Part shown: one piece after another, positions 1 to 10,802 of the stretch | Position numbering within the stretch: the first letter of the stretch is position 1 | Layout of the letters: each line of letters opens with the position of its first letter | DNA from: Pollenia angustigena | Taxonomy: Eukaryota > Arthropoda > Insecta > Diptera > Polleniidae | Assembly (NCBI GenBank): GCA_930367215.1 | Contig: OV884059.1 | Coordinates: forward strand, 248,185,803 to 248,249,802 | Direction: 5' to 3' | Length of the DNA: 64,000 bases | The notes under the pieces: generated by a model | What the model saw: the letters and a program-made list of their open reading frames with translations, nothing else | What the model was told of the DNA's origin: nothing | Databases searched by the model: none | Program-made: the position numbers and the translations under genes

Positions 1-719
1 TAAAAAAAAATTCCGATAAATATTTTTTTGCAGCAAATATCTTGCTTTGGACTTTTATTTTGAAATATCTAAGACCTACCAATTTCATATGACAAAAGAT
101 AAATGATGTTTTCGCACCACGTACGTGACATTAGAATAGCATCCAAAACAAACACAAAAATATACCGCTAATCGAACTATAAATTTGTTCTTTCGTCATG
201 GATCTTGTTCATTGTTGTTGTAACATTAATTTTAAAGCTTAATTCACGGGTTGCCAGTATCTGTATTTAATCGGCAGAATATTAAAAATTGTCAATTGAA
301 GTTACTAAAAATGAATCAATGAGAAAGTTAGTTAAAACTATTATTTTTTGCTGTTTAAAAATTGTAATAAGCTATAAGTACCCAAGCATTGTAAAGTTTG
401 GGTGTTTTTTTCGTTCTACCATATTTGAAAAAAAGTTTCAAGCGTTTTAATTTTTTGAGTCCTGGTTGACATTCTCATGGAAATGCCCAAATGGAATTGA
501 ATGTATTCTTAATGTTTTCTTTATTATTTTTCCACGTATTTTTCCGTTTTTTGTTGATTTAGGAAGTACTAAAATTGTTATTGGTTGCTTTGTTATTGAA
601 GTGAATATACCTATATTTTGTACACAAACACTATCTTATTTTGTTTTATTTGTTCAGATTTTTTTTACGTTTTAAATGCAAATTTTTCAAAATGTATGTA
701 TGTATGTGTAAAATGATTC
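1..719. other. AT-rich stretch, no gene seen
   Basis: AT-rich sequence with homopolymer runs. The only ATG-initiated open frame of any length (466-675) is a hydrophobic, compositionally driven translation of T-rich DNA and I do not regard it as a gene. No TIR pair, tRNA or splice-like exon was recognised. Confidence 0.5.
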
Positions 720-968
720 GCATTCTGAATTTTTTAAAAATAATCGAAAATAATCAAAAATAATCCTTGAAAGTAGTCAACTATTTTTTTGATTACTTTT
801 GATTATTTTCTCGTAATCCTAAATAATCTCAATTATGTTTGGGTTATTTGTAATCATAATTAATTAATAATCAGGAATTGTAAAAAAGAGAATTATGTAA
901 TCAATACCATTCTTTTTAAAATTTAATCTAATTGATTACTAATCGTAATCCAAATTTAACAGCTCTGG
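720..968. mobile_element. One end of an old hAT-like element
   Basis: The segment ends at 961-968 in AGCTCTG preceded by TTAACAG. Read in reverse it begins CAGAGCTGTTAA and continues into repeated ATTACGATTAGTAATC-like subterminal motifs. CAGnGnTG-type termini with short subterminal repeats are typical of hAT elements. I could not find the opposite end, so this is a fragment call only. Confidence 0.35.
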
Positions 969-1074
969 TACAGAGTGACCGCTTGTTGCCGAGCCGAGCC
1001 GACTGCCGCTTATTGCGAGAACCAATGCGAGAAAACTGGTACTATACAAGTTAGTACAAATAAGTGCCAACAGT

Positions 1075-1321
1075 GGCCGTATTCTGTAATTCGCTAAAGC
1101 TAAATCTCTATCGCTAGAAATCTATAAAGTTGATTCAGCGGCTGTTTAGCTACGAATGTAATACTGTAACGTGCATTGTTTAATTAAGCAATGCCAAAAC
1201 AATTTAATTCGCCGCAGATTTAGCTTTTAATATCATCGCTGAAAAATTTAAATTTTGTATTCTCTAAGGAGTTTTAGCACTCGAGATTTAGCTTTAGCTA
1301 AGCAAATTACGGAATACGGCC
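1075..1321. mobile_element. Nested MITE with GGCCGTATTC termini
   Basis: Arms of about 40 bp at 1075-1115 and 1282-1321 pair as inverted repeats; each holds CTAAAGCTAAATCT or its complement. Flanking ACAGT (1070-1074) and ACAGG (1322-1326) may be a decayed target duplication. The element lies wholly inside the TIR element at 971-2145, so it is younger than that element. Confidence 0.65.
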
Positions 1322-1699
1322 ACAGGTCATAGTGGGCGCCGAGTTGGTCAGAGCGCAAAGCTGATTGAACGCGAGAAAACAGTTAAAAAGCGTTTTTCGG
1401 CGCCGAAAACATTGTTATATTGGAATTTTAAAACAAAAAAATCATATAGAAGTAAATGTCGAAAAACTGATTCAAGTATACCATATTATTCCTTATGCAC
1501 TTGTCAATGATAAAATATATTGATTAAATTAGTATTGTGATAATTTTGTTGAACTATGTACTTTGGACTTCAAGAAGAATTCTTGACAAAAAGTACGAAA
1601 AAACAGAGGTAAAGGAAAAACATGTAAAATCATTTAAAAATGGATAATCATTCAAAAAAGCAAATTTCGATCTACCAAAGATTAACATACAATTTGGTT

Positions 1700-1990
1700 T
1701 AAGGATTGATGCTTGACTATTGACGTCAGCAGTCGTCGATGGCTGCGAGTGGTAAACGGCAAGCCCCTCTGAAGAGATTGAGTGGTTGCAATCGAAACAT
1801 GTAAGGGTAACCTGTCCGTAAAAACGCCTGGGTTCGAGCCCAGCTTCAGTCAAGAATGAAAAATTGTCAATAAATTTTGGTTGATTTCATGTTGTAAAAT
1901 TCCTTTCTTCATGGAAGTAATTTGGTGAAAATTAAGTTTGATGAACTTTAGCCTAATTAAAAATATTAAAAATTATAAAAACATTAAACC
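1700..1990 (+). mobile_element. tRNA-derived SINE copy 1
   Basis: This holds a B-box-like GGTTCGAGCCC near 1830 followed by CTTCAGTCAAG and a tail (TTGTAAAATTCCTT, then GATGAACTTTAGCCTAATTAAAAA). The body matches two further copies at 50.1 kb (minus) and 51.8 kb (plus). Its 5' head differs more than the tail. The internal RNA polymerase III promoter boxes define the class; no host tRNA is implied. Confidence 0.6.
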
Positions 1991-2147
1991 AAATTTAAAA
2001 AAAATTTAATTAAAATTTCGAATGAACAACAAACCCAAATGCATACAAACATACATAAAACGCAAATAATAGATAAATTTATCGCATGAACAAGTTCACG
2101 CAATAAGCGTCAGTCGGCTCGGCTCGGCAACAAGCGGCCACTCTGTA

Positions 2148-2458
2148 CGGTGTTTTTTTTAAATTAAATTTTGCATACAAAAAACGCTAGTATAATATTT
2201 CAGTCAAAAATCGCCAAAAACTGAGAAAAACAAAAAAGTCGCCGAAAGTAAATTTTGTGTTGTTTCTGTAATTTTTTTTCTAAATAACATAAAATGGAGA
2301 TCATATATCAGTTAAAAAACTTAAATTAAGTACACAAGTCTATAAGATCGTACACTTCAGCCTCACCGATTTCATTACTGGAGTTTTGACCTGCATACAT
2401 ACTACATATTTGAATTAAATAGTGACTGAATATAAAATTCACTTAATATGATAACAAA
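2148..2458. other. Unassigned AT-rich spacer
   Basis: No coding frame, TIR or known repeat was recognised between the 971-2145 element and the tandem MITE block. Confidence 0.5.
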
Positions 2459-3675
2459 AACATGTAAATTTTAATTTGTATTCTAAAGAAGGACTAAATT
2501 AAATTACTTTTTCCTTTTATTGAAGGAGTGTACATAAAGGAAATGAAGATAAACACTTAATTATTTATTTTATTATATTTTTATTAGTATTTTATATTGT
2601 ATATTTTTCTTTCACAATACAAGCACTGACAAGTTACTCACAATAGAGACTTTTGTTTACAAAGCACTGATAAATAATTCACAATAGAAGTTTTTACTCC
2701 CAAAATATTTGCGATACCGATTTGTTGGGGATGGGAATTTAGGTTTGATCCCATATAACATATTCCCATAACATTCATGAATTTTTTATTTTGTATTGTG
2801 AATGATTCCCATAACAAATTTTTTGGGAATGAATTCCCAAACCTAAAAAATTTGGCATCGCCAATGTTTACTCCAGCGAAGTTTTTTAATAAATAAATTC
2901 CCAACAAGTGTTGATGTGAACGAGAAGGGAACATGTAAATTTTAATTTGTATTCTAAAGAAGGACTAAATTAAATAACGTTTTCCTTTTATTGAAGGAGT
3001 GTACATAAAGAAATTGAAGATACACACTATTCATTATTTATTTTATTATATTGTTACGTTTTTCCTTTAATAAACGCGTTTGAGTTCTTTTAATTGCAAA
3101 TCCGAATAAAAACACACACTTATTCAACTTAACAATCTTTATTGAAATTAATTATTTTGTTCACAATTGTTAGTTACGAACAGAACCGTTTTTCAAAACA
3201 GACTCAAACAATTATACATGAGCCACCCCTTTTTATATTTCATAATTATTTCTAGATTTTTCCTGAACCTTCCCGTAAAACCTATTTATTATGTTCTATA
3301 ACCATTTCTAGAAATGACTGGGAGATTTATATAGGAATTATTTTTAAAATAACAGTTGTGTTTAAAATTATACATGACAATTTTAAGTAACATAAAACTA
3401 TAACTTACAAGATAATTTATAACTATAAATAATTCTTAGATAATTTAACTTTCGTAACAATATTTTTATTAGTATTTTATATTGTATATTTTTCTTTCAC
3501 AATACAAGCACTGACAAGTTACTCCCAATAGAGACTTTTGTTTACAAAGCACTGACAAATAATTCACAATAGTAATTTGTACTCCCAAAATATTTGCGAT
3601 ACCGATTTGTTGGGGATGGGAATTTAGGTTTGATCCCATATAACATATTACCATAACATTCGTGAATGGGGTGAA
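2459..3675. mobile_element. Tandemly fused MITE units, split by a solo LTR
   Basis: The order is B (2459-2782), A (2783-2932), B again (2933-3051 and 3460-3664), ending in GGGGTGAA at 3668-3675 followed by TA. A and B are the two halves of the complete unit seen at 4519-5031. The internal B-to-A junction at about 2782 lacks the terminal inverted repeats, so two units have been fused head to tail. The second B half is interrupted by the LTR at 3052-3459. ORFs in this region are shadows of the repeat. Confidence 0.75.
3048..3463 (-). mobile_element. Solo LTR (408 bp) with 4-bp ATAT duplication
   Basis: The LTR proper is 3052-3459, from TGTTACG to CGTAACA, flanked by ATAT at 3048-3051 and 3460-3463. 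Removing the LTR and one ATAT recreates the sequence of the uninterrupted MITE copies at 2459-2782 and 4519-5031, which proves the insertion. On the minus strand a TATAAAAAGG promoter-like box precedes an AATAAA signal, which sets the likely orientation. A 4- or 5-bp duplication with TG...CA ends fits an LTR retrotransposon reduced by LTR-LTR recombination; the lineage is not determined. No internal gag/pol is present. Confidence 0.85.
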
Positions 3676-3775
3676 TATAAATGATAAAAATAGCCAAGTT
3701 AACCGTCAGCAATATCAGCAATCGCCATAAAAGTCGCCAAATGGAAAATCCTATGGCCAAACACGTTTCAATGTT
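3676..3775 (-). repeat. Fragment of the GGCGAT-rich repeat found at 42.2 and 44.9 kb
   Basis: Read on the minus strand this matches 42290-42395: CGTGTTTGGC, TTTTCCATTTGGCGAC and TGGCTATTTTT motifs occur in the same order. It forms the flank into which the preceding MITE block is inserted at a TA. Confidence 0.65.
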
Positions 3776-3990
3776 TGTAATTTTTCAGAAAAACTATTAA
3801 TTGATTTTAATTAAAAAATTTGTGATATCAATTAAAAAATTAAAAATTAATTATTAGTATCAGTTAAACGTTTAATTCACTTGATTAAACGTTTAACTCA
3901 CTTGATTAATTCACTTGATAAAGTTTTTAATTAAAACTGATTTTATTTTTAATAAACCCTTTAATTAAAAAAAATTTTTTCTGTGTGGTG
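3776..3990. repeat. Fragment of the AT-rich TTAATTNAA MITE family
   Basis: Repeated GATTAATTCACTTGAT-like motifs run up to TTTTTTCTGTGTG at about 3983. This is the same terminus and composition as the complete element at 27531-28203. Confidence 0.45.
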
Positions 3991-4518
3991 ATTTAGTAAA
4001 TAATTATTTCCGAGTAGTAATTTAATGGCAAATTATTTCTAAAATCCATTGCATATTAGGCCATTTCTAAGATTCCCTAAATGTTTTATTACGATACAAT
4101 TTTTTTATATCTTCTCCGGTGCTTCCGGCATATTTTTTGAATACAAATGTAAATTTTTGTCAACTTACATGAATGAAGTTAGAAGTTAATAATATTTTAT
4201 TGAAAGTGAAAAATATTACTTTAAACCGCATACGCCACTTTTTTAAAAATATTTTTAAAAAGTAAATTTTTGTGCTGCATACGTATACATATGGCTATGC
4301 ATTTAGTAACTTGCTGAAATAAAAGTTTCTATATTAACAATCTAATAAAAAGACAACATTGATGATATTTTTCTTTTATTTGGTTTTATTTTACCAAAAC
4401 CGTTCCATTATTATTTTTTTTATAAATTTTTACTATTTCTTAACACGTGTTTATTATTTTATACAACTATTTTTTTTCTTGTTGCCATTTTATTTTGCTT
4501 TTGCTCATGGACCAATTA
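3991..4518. other. AT-rich spacer, no gene seen
   Basis: No convincing coding, TIR or RNA signal. The 63-residue plus-strand ORF at 4359-4550 is T-rich and crosses into the next MITE, so it is not a gene. Confidence 0.45.
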
Positions 4519-5031
4519 TTCACCCCTATCGCAAACAACTACTCCCATGAAAATATTCCCATATTTTTTTATTTTGTATTGTGAATGATTCCCATAACAA
4601 ATTTGTTGGGAATGAATTCCCAAACCTTAAAAATTTGGCATCGCCAATGTTTACTCCCGCGAGTATATTAACTAAGTGTTAATGTGAACGAGAAGGGAAA
4701 ATGTAAATTTTAATTTGTATTCTAAAGTAGGACTAAATTAAATTACTTTTTCCTTTTATTGAAGGAGTGTAAATAAAGAAAATGAAGATAAACACTATTC
4801 ATTATTAATTTTATAAAATTTTTATTAGTATTTTATATTGTATATTTTTCTTTCACAATACAAGCACTGACAAGTTATTCACAATAGGAACTTTTGTTTA
4901 TAAAGCACTGACAAATAATTCACAATAGAATTGCTTACTCCCAAAATATTTGCGATACCGATTTGTTGGGGATGGGAATATAGGTTTGCTCCCATATTAC
5001 ATATTCCCATAACATTCGCGATAGGGGTGAA
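4519..5031. mobile_element. Complete MITE, TTCACCCCTATCGC ends, TA duplication
   Basis: Perfect 14-bp terminal inverted repeats TTCACCCCTATCGC (4519-4532) and complement (5018-5031) are bounded by TA at 4517-4518 and 5032-5033. This complete 513-bp copy defines the true unit boundaries for the fused copies at 2459-3675. It has no coding capacity. Interior motifs such as GGGAATGAATTCCC are themselves palindromic. Confidence 0.85.
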
Positions 5032-5033
5032 TA

Positions 5034-5635
5034 GGTTTACGCAGAACTACAACAACTAAAAAAGCAAGACGCACTTTGTTTGTGTATAATATGATAAAAA
5101 AACAAAAACAATTGCTACAAAAACAATTGCATGAATAAAAAAACACAACTCTACAAAATATTAGCAGTCAGCTTTTGCTTACCCCGAGCCTCCACGTAGC
5201 AATATTTATAGCGGTAAACGTCGAATTTTATTGCTCATATTGCCATGAGTTGCAATCCATTGCGCAATGATTGCTCTTCCGTAGTGCGATTCTCCAATTA
5301 ATTTTAGCAATAGATGTCATTGTTAAAAAAATTAACAAGCAAATTAACGATTTTGCTATTCTGTAACATTTTAAACAGCACTTGTTATCGTTAAGTCAGC
5401 TGTTTGTGTTAAGTAAACGACAACTTTTTTAGTGTTGTTTATTTATTTTAAATGTCGAAAAAATAAAAAATATTTAGTTAAAAGAAATAATACCTATAAC
5501 TTGAAAATGGCAATTAAATAATTTGCATTTGATTTATCTTTGGCTTATCTTCTTAAAAAAACAAAAAACTAAAAAAAATTTTGTTTAGTTTTAATAATTT
5601 TATTTGTTTTTTTTTATTCCTCTTTCGGCCATTTT
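5034..5635. other. Unassigned, possible outer TIR element
   Basis: Low-complexity AT-rich sequence. The GTAGTGCGATTCT motif near 5281 and GTTACAGAATCTCACTAC near 8712 are loosely inverted and may be the ends of an old element that encloses everything between, but identity is too low to be certain. Confidence 0.3.
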
Positions 5636-6041
5636 CACCAAGTTCGGTTAAAACTAACTTTCAATTAAAGTTCTGGTTACCTTCAAAAGATTTTGCTATT
5701 CGTGCTTAATTCCCAGTTTTTATTCTTGACAAAAACACTTGAAATTTATTGTTGATGGGATAAGCTATTCCTATGCATTTCACTGGTTGCTTAGGCCAGA
5801 TCATCAGGAAACTTCATCCATAAAGATTTTAGACAAACTAAAGATATTAAACCAAATAAAACTGTTAAACGTATAAGAATTATAGCAACAGTTCTACTTG
5901 TAACGATATCAAAGCTTGAACAAAATACATCAACAATAAACAACAGTGGGTTTATCTCATCTTACATTCCCCGTTCTTACATTCACGTTTTGACAGCTAT
6001 AACCGATGGTTAATTATAACCGAACTTGGTGACTATGGCCG
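5636..6041. mobile_element. CACCAAGTTCGG MITE, copy with nested repeat
   Basis: The ends CGGCCATTTTCACCAAGTTC (5636) and complement (to 6041) match the short complete copy at 35791-35906. The interior is interrupted by about 280 bp of the GTGCTTAATTCCC repeat (about 5687-5965). TTT flanks both ends and may be a mutated 3-bp duplication. Confidence 0.75.
5687..5965 (+). repeat. GTGCTTAATTCCC repeat, copy 1
   Basis: This shares ordered motifs (TTATTGTTGATGGGATAAGC, CACTGGTTGCTTAGGCCAG, AGATATTAAAC) with copies at 16.0, 35.4, 36.7 and 37.5-38.1 kb. The foldback copy at 37508-38076 indicates a TIR element origin. Confidence 0.6.
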
Positions 6042-6155
6042 TTTGTGTTTTTCGTTATTTTGCCATTTTTTTGACAGTGATGCCACTTGACGTTAATTTT
6101 TATCTATGTTGTTAACAACAATTTACAGAGTCACATAATCGTTAGTGCAAACAAC

Positions 6156-8661
6156 TAGGGATGAAACGATACGAGTAAATACAAGTACATATTCGATACT
6201 TTTATATAAGTACCAAGTATTTTTGTAATCGATACTAAGCAACCGAGTACCAAGTAGTATCGGTAAAAAATACTCGGTATCGGTCAAAAGTAATCGTTTA
6301 ACTTTGGTATTGAAATTAATCTTAAATTTTTGATTATTTTCCAAAGCTGGAGCAGCAGTAACGGTATCAAGAAACCGTTTGACCAGTAAACACAAGGGTT
6401 TGACATAAAAATCCCGAGATTTTGGGCCTAGTAAAAATTCAATATTAAATCATACTGGCCATGAATCTAATTTTTAACTGGTTACAAAAAAAGTCACAAG
6501 TGAATAAATGTTACATGCAACGCATTATATACCACAAAAACAAAATCAGATGGTGGGTCTTTTTTCTAAGTGGATGATAATAGAACTGCGCACGCAAAAT
6601 GCAAGTTGTGCAAAAAGGTGTTAACAACTTTAGGGGGTTCTACCAAAAATCTTTTGCCACATATAAGTTTATTTTATTAGATTAATACTTGCATATATAT
6701 AATTGAGATAAAATAAATTTAAAATTGTTATATAGCATATATGTCGTTATTTATTTACGATACCACACAGAAGTGTTGAATGCGAATATTGGTTTCGTCT
6801 TTGCGATTAAATAAGGTATCAATTATCTGGCGTCATTAATTTGTTTAAGAATCTTTTTAAAATATAAGTTTTAATACATAATACGTCCATATTACTTTAA
6901 TTAAAATTATTAAATTATAATTATATGAATTTTAAAATTGGCTTTAATATATGAGTAGTATATATATGGGGAGAATCCCGAAAAATCCCGATCCGTCCCG
7001 GGATACCTTTTTTTGAATTAAAAATCCCGAATCCCGGGTCCACACCTATAAACCACATATCATCTAGGTCCATTTCCTCAATTTCTGGCTATAGGAAGTC
7101 CGTTATCATCCCGCGATGGCGAACACTATTCAAGATAATTGCTCGGCCGACCTCATTTTCGAAGATGCCGCCAGCCAAAGAACTAACAGGGGAGCATGCA
7201 CATATATTTTCCCATTTCCTACAGACCCGGTTTGCTGAAATTAACGCGCAATTCTCCCGATTGTGGAAACATTTGGTCGATTATACTGACCAACAAAATC
7301 ACGATGTGCATTAAATGCATTTTGATTGAACGCCCATTTTCGTAAAAGGCTTTATTAATCTTAACGCGCTGCTCAATTGTGTACCTCTCAATAATCGAAG
7401 TTGTCAAAAACTGAAACAAAGATAGGTCAATGTAAGTTGCGCTAAAAACTTGACGTTAAGGTGTGACTCACAATTAACATCATGGATTATGGTTTTACCA
7501 CCCTTTATTATATATTTATCAATTTAAAAATAAAACACATAAATTATTTAGCTTAATTTCTTCGACCTTCTTAATATTATTTCCTTTTTTTAAAAAATTT
7601 TTTTGAAATAAAAAAAAAAAAAAATCTCTGATGAAGCTATCCATTGAGAAATATTGGATAAATTTTAAATAAATAAATTTTAAATAAATATTCTTTATAT
7701 AAAACGGACCTTGAGCTTGAGAAATTATTGAAAGGAAATAAAATACATGTTTACATTTAAGATAAATTCATAGTGACATTGTTGATTTCTGGAATAAAAG
7801 GTGAATGAAGGTTGTTATCCTGAACGTTCTATAAAATTTTGTTTCCTAAAGCCTAGTACTCTGTTCAAATTTGTGAAAAATGTTGAGCAACATTTATTAT
7901 TTCACACGAAAATATTGACATGTATCAATGTTACCTATCTTGCGAGTTTGTACAATTTGACGTTTTTATTCTTGAGAAGTATGCGACATTGTTTTGCGTC
8001 TGTAAACAAAGCCCACATGTATTTTACTAAGTTTACTTTTTTTTAATAAAAAAGAAAGTAAATATGGTTAAAAAACTGTTACCGGTGGTGTTATATTAAT
8101 TTTTTATTTCTTATTCAATAATTATTTCATATTTTTTTGCTTTTACTTAAAATTCCACGTGAAATAAGTGCAACTTACATTATTTCGCAGTTGTAAAAAA
8201 ATGTTGCCAGAAACATTTCGGAACTTTTTCACAAAATAAACAGAGTACAACTCTATCAACATTATTTCATAGATATTCCGCACAAGTTTTTTTCATATGC
8301 GTTTTGACAGAATTTCACGTGAAATGTTAAACAGAGTACCAGGCTTAAGATAAAAAAGATTTTTCGAAAGGAAATTGGTACTAGGTGGCAAGTAAAAGTG
8401 GTCTCAATCTTTACACTTATCGTTTTGCACAAAAATTCTAATAGGTCGAAGTTCTTTTTTTATTGTATAGTAATAAAACACTTATAAGAACGTTTTTAAA
8501 TGCTGCTTTCTATTCTTTTATCATACAAACCGATACAAGTACTCATTCAAGTAACTAAGTATCGATACTTTATTTTCGATTCTAAATAGGTATCGATACT
8601 TTACGAGCGATACCACATCGAGTAAAAGTATCGATACCTTAGAGGTATCGTTTCATCCCTA
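6156..8661. mobile_element. hAT-type element (2.5 kb), 8-bp duplication CAAACAAC
   Basis: Terminal inverted repeats TAGGGATGAAACGATAC (6156-6172) and exact complement (8645-8661) are flanked by identical 8-bp duplications CAAACAAC at 6148-6155 and 8662-8669. Eight-base duplications and TAGGGnTG-like ends place it in the hAT superfamily. Subterminal regions are rich in ATCGATAC/GTATCGAT motifs. It carries no hAT transposase; a different, dead transposase lies inside, so it is non-autonomous or has been invaded by another element. CCCGGGATTCGGGATTTTTA-like sequence near 7000-7040 suggests a further nested repeat. Confidence 0.88.
7060..7430 (-). pseudogene. Dead transposase (HTH plus DDE fragment), Tc/mariner-like
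   Basis: On the minus strand an N-terminal helix-turn-helix stretch reads IERYTIEQRVKINKAFYENG. It continues after a frame change as VGQYNRPNVSTIG, then an in-frame stop, then FQQTGS. This order is typical of the N-terminal DNA-binding domain of an insect Tc/mariner-like transposase family (DUF4817-type, from memory). Further along, MITDFL, a stop, then PEIEEMDLDDMWF resembles the DDE-domain end of the same family, so the middle of the gene is deleted. Stops and frame breaks make it non-functional. It lies inside the hAT-type element at 6156-8661. Family assignment is from recognised motif order only. Confidence 0.6.
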
Positions 8662-8669
8662 CAAACAAC

Positions 8670-9142
8670 AAAACAGGTTGACAATTATAACAACAGCTGT
8701 TATTGTTAAAAGTTACAGAATCTCACTACTGATTGCTTAGCAATCTGCTGTAAAATGAGTTGACATTTGATTTATCCGTACGTTTGTTTATGGCAAAGCA
8801 ATTTCACGTGTTCTCCAACAATTTATTTAGCAATTATAGCGCCATTGTTCTGCCGACGATTTTGCTTGTGCTTAGCAAAAAAAAAAAAAAAAATGCTACG
8901 TTGAGACCCAGCGTTAAACTACCTTTTTTCTTACGGCAAACCAAGATTGAAATTTATTTTGTAAGTTATGAGCTGACGAATGTTTAAAAGAAGATTTTGT
9001 AGCTAAATCAAAATTTTTTATGCACAATTTAGCTGCAAAAATTCCAAATTGCCACTCTGCAAACTTCTTATGCTCGGAGAAAAATTTCATTCCAAACAAA
9101 TAAGTGAATCCGCCTTTAAAAAAATCGGGTTTAATTACTTAC
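8670..9142. other. Spacer 3' of the candidate exon
   Basis: No repeat of known family and no convincing coding region. The minus-strand frame 8914-9099 lies just downstream of the donor of the 9143-9422 candidate exon and would be intronic. An A13 run sits near 8878-8893. Confidence 0.4.
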
Positions 9143-9422
9143 GTTTTGAATATAAAAGCAGCGTGGAGTTGTTAACTGCATTATCATCGGTTCCTGAGTT
9201 TTTATGTTGAACTATTGAATATTTGGAGTTTAAAATATTGTTGTAGCCATTTCTGTCTATAGAAAGCGCAGATGACAAAGATTTAATTTTTCTTTTTGGG
9301 GTGTTAGCTCGATGGTCGGTAAAGGAAGGAGGACCACTGTGGCTATTTACGGATGTGGCGGAAGAAGGGGCAGATATTTCTACTAAGCTCCCACAACCAC
9401 CACCTCCGAATAATCGTCCTTG
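9143..9422 (-). CDS. Candidate internal host exon, unrecognised protein
   Basis: One minus-strand frame is open for about 100 codons through a region that is less AT-biased than its surroundings. It reads GRLFGGGGCGSLVEI, then Ser/Asn-rich sequence with SVNSHSGPPSFTDHRAN, a basic PKRKIK stretch (possible nuclear localisation signal), and ends YSKR at a textbook donor, AAAC/GTAAGT (cut at 9143/9142). A plausible acceptor TTTCCACAG/CAAGG lies at 9423-9425; there is a stop just upstream in frame. The frame has no initiator ATG, so it would be an internal exon (280 bp). Composition resembles disordered parts of fly transcription factors, but I do not recognise the gene. It could instead be a chance open frame or an old captured exon. 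Confidence 0.45.
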
Positions 9423-9642
9423 CTGTGGAAACGCCGTCTTGATTTAGTTCTAACAGCTAATTTTTAATTATTTACAATAACAAAAATTACAGTAATCACA
9501 ATTATTAATACACTGTGGTCTAAAAGAACATAAAATAATTTATCACATTTACTAATTTACATTTACTACTTCATATTTAATATTTTTATATTTTGTAAAG
9601 CAGAAGTGATAACAAGACAAGTAATTTTTTGTTGTTCATTGA
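9423..9642. other. AT-rich, possible intron upstream of the candidate exon
   Basis: Nothing beyond a possible polypyrimidine-poor acceptor for 9143-9422 on the minus strand was recognised. Confidence 0.35.
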
Positions 9643-9650
9643 ATGAAACA

Positions 9651-9839
9651 TATCGATACCTCAATGCATAAACAACATTGCAGAAAAGGAAAACGAGAAA
9701 AATGCAAAATTAATTTTAAATTGCTTTTTTCTCTATTTTTTTCAAGCCAAATGCATTATTTTCTTAAGAGTTATTTGAGCAAAAGCATTAAGTAATCGAC
9801 AAATTCTGCGTATTGACACGATTGCTTTGAGGTATCGTT
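9651..9839. mobile_element. Short hAT-like MITE with near-perfect 8-bp duplication
   Basis: TATCGATACCTCA at the left and TGAGGTATCGTT at the right form inverted ends. The flanks ATGAAACA (9643-9650) and ATGAAAGA (9840-9847) match in 7 of 8 bases. The 189-bp body has no coding capacity. Confidence 0.6.
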
Positions 9840-9979
9840 ATGAAAGAAATTACCGAAATAACGTTTTCGGTCACATTCGGTCATTTCTTTCTATCATTTT
9901 CTTAACACCAAAATGAAAAATGTGACAACTCGCTTATTCATTTCTTGTAGTGTACATATATGGCTGATTCAGGTCACAT

Positions 9980-10336
9980 TTGGGTTATTCACAAGGTAGT
10001 CATAAAGTTGTAAAGTCATATGTCTTAAAATAATTACAAGAAATATATATGACTGCTGTAGGCAAGCGCTTATATTTTTGATTTCAAAAACAACAATATT
10101 TTTTTTAACTTCTTCCACCTTTTTTAAATATTATTCTTCTTTATTAATAATTGAGCTTAAGGTCACTTTTATTTCAAATAGTTCGTTTATTTGTTCTATC
10201 GATATTTCGATTTCCTTTGGAAATCTTCTTCAGGTTATTATATTTATAAAATTTAATCAAACATTAACAAAAAATTGTGTTTGACAATTAATAAAAATTA
10301 CGATATGACTTGATAGCACACCTTGTGAATAGCCCA
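9980..10336. mobile_element. MITE with TTGGGYTATTCACAAGGT ends
   Basis: Inverted 18-bp ends TTGGGTTATTCACAAGGT and ACCTTGTGAATAGCCCAA differ at one position and are followed by GTCATA-rich subterminal sequence on both sides. No clear target duplication. The plus-strand frame 10078-10284 inside is not credible as a gene. Confidence 0.65.
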
Positions 10337-10800
10337 ATTGTCATAGCATCCTAATACTTTACAATAAGTTCATAGTTAAATCATTCTTTTTATTGCTTTG
10401 TCATAACAACAAAATTGTCTCCATAAAATACAGAAAATTTACTTCTTTTGGCTAATACATTCGAAATAAAAACAACTTTTGGTAATGTGAAATTAAGAAG
10501 GCGCCTTGCTCTTGATGCATATACCTTATAAATGTGCCTTACATAATAGTACTAGCCGTTCCCGCAACGTTGTCCGCCCAGAATGAATTTTTTATTAACT
10601 ATAAAGAAATATAAAGCCTGTGTGTTTTATTGTGTGTAGATCGATCTACATAAGTTTTAAGTTTCATCAAAATCGAAATTGCCTTTTGCCTTTTCAAACT
10701 GAAATTACTCCTACTTCGGCCACTTTTATTGTTTCAACACATAATTTACTTGTTCTGAACACAAAGACCTAAACTCAAAGACATTAGGGATGATGATAAA
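10337..10800. other. Unassigned, repeat-like fragments
   Basis: Motifs such as TAGCCGTTCCCGCAACG and TTTCATCAAAATCGAAATT resemble degraded DINE-like interior sequence. No ends were found. Confidence 0.35.
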
Positions 10801-10802
10801 AA

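Larger units (their letters stand above)
971..2145. mobile_element. TIR element, about 50-bp inverted repeats, TA target site
   Basis: The left arm (971-1020, starting CAGAGTGACCGCTTGTTGCC) is the near-exact reverse complement of the right arm (2096-2145), with a handful of mismatches over about 50 bp. The ends are unusually GC-rich (GAGCCGAGCCGACTG) for this AT-rich neighbourhood. TA flanks both sides (969-970 and 2146-2147). The 1.18-kb interior has no transposase frame but holds a nested MITE (1075-1321) and a SINE copy (about 1700-1990). TA duplication suggests a Tc1/mariner-type or related non-autonomous element; the superfamily is not proven. Confidence 0.75.
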
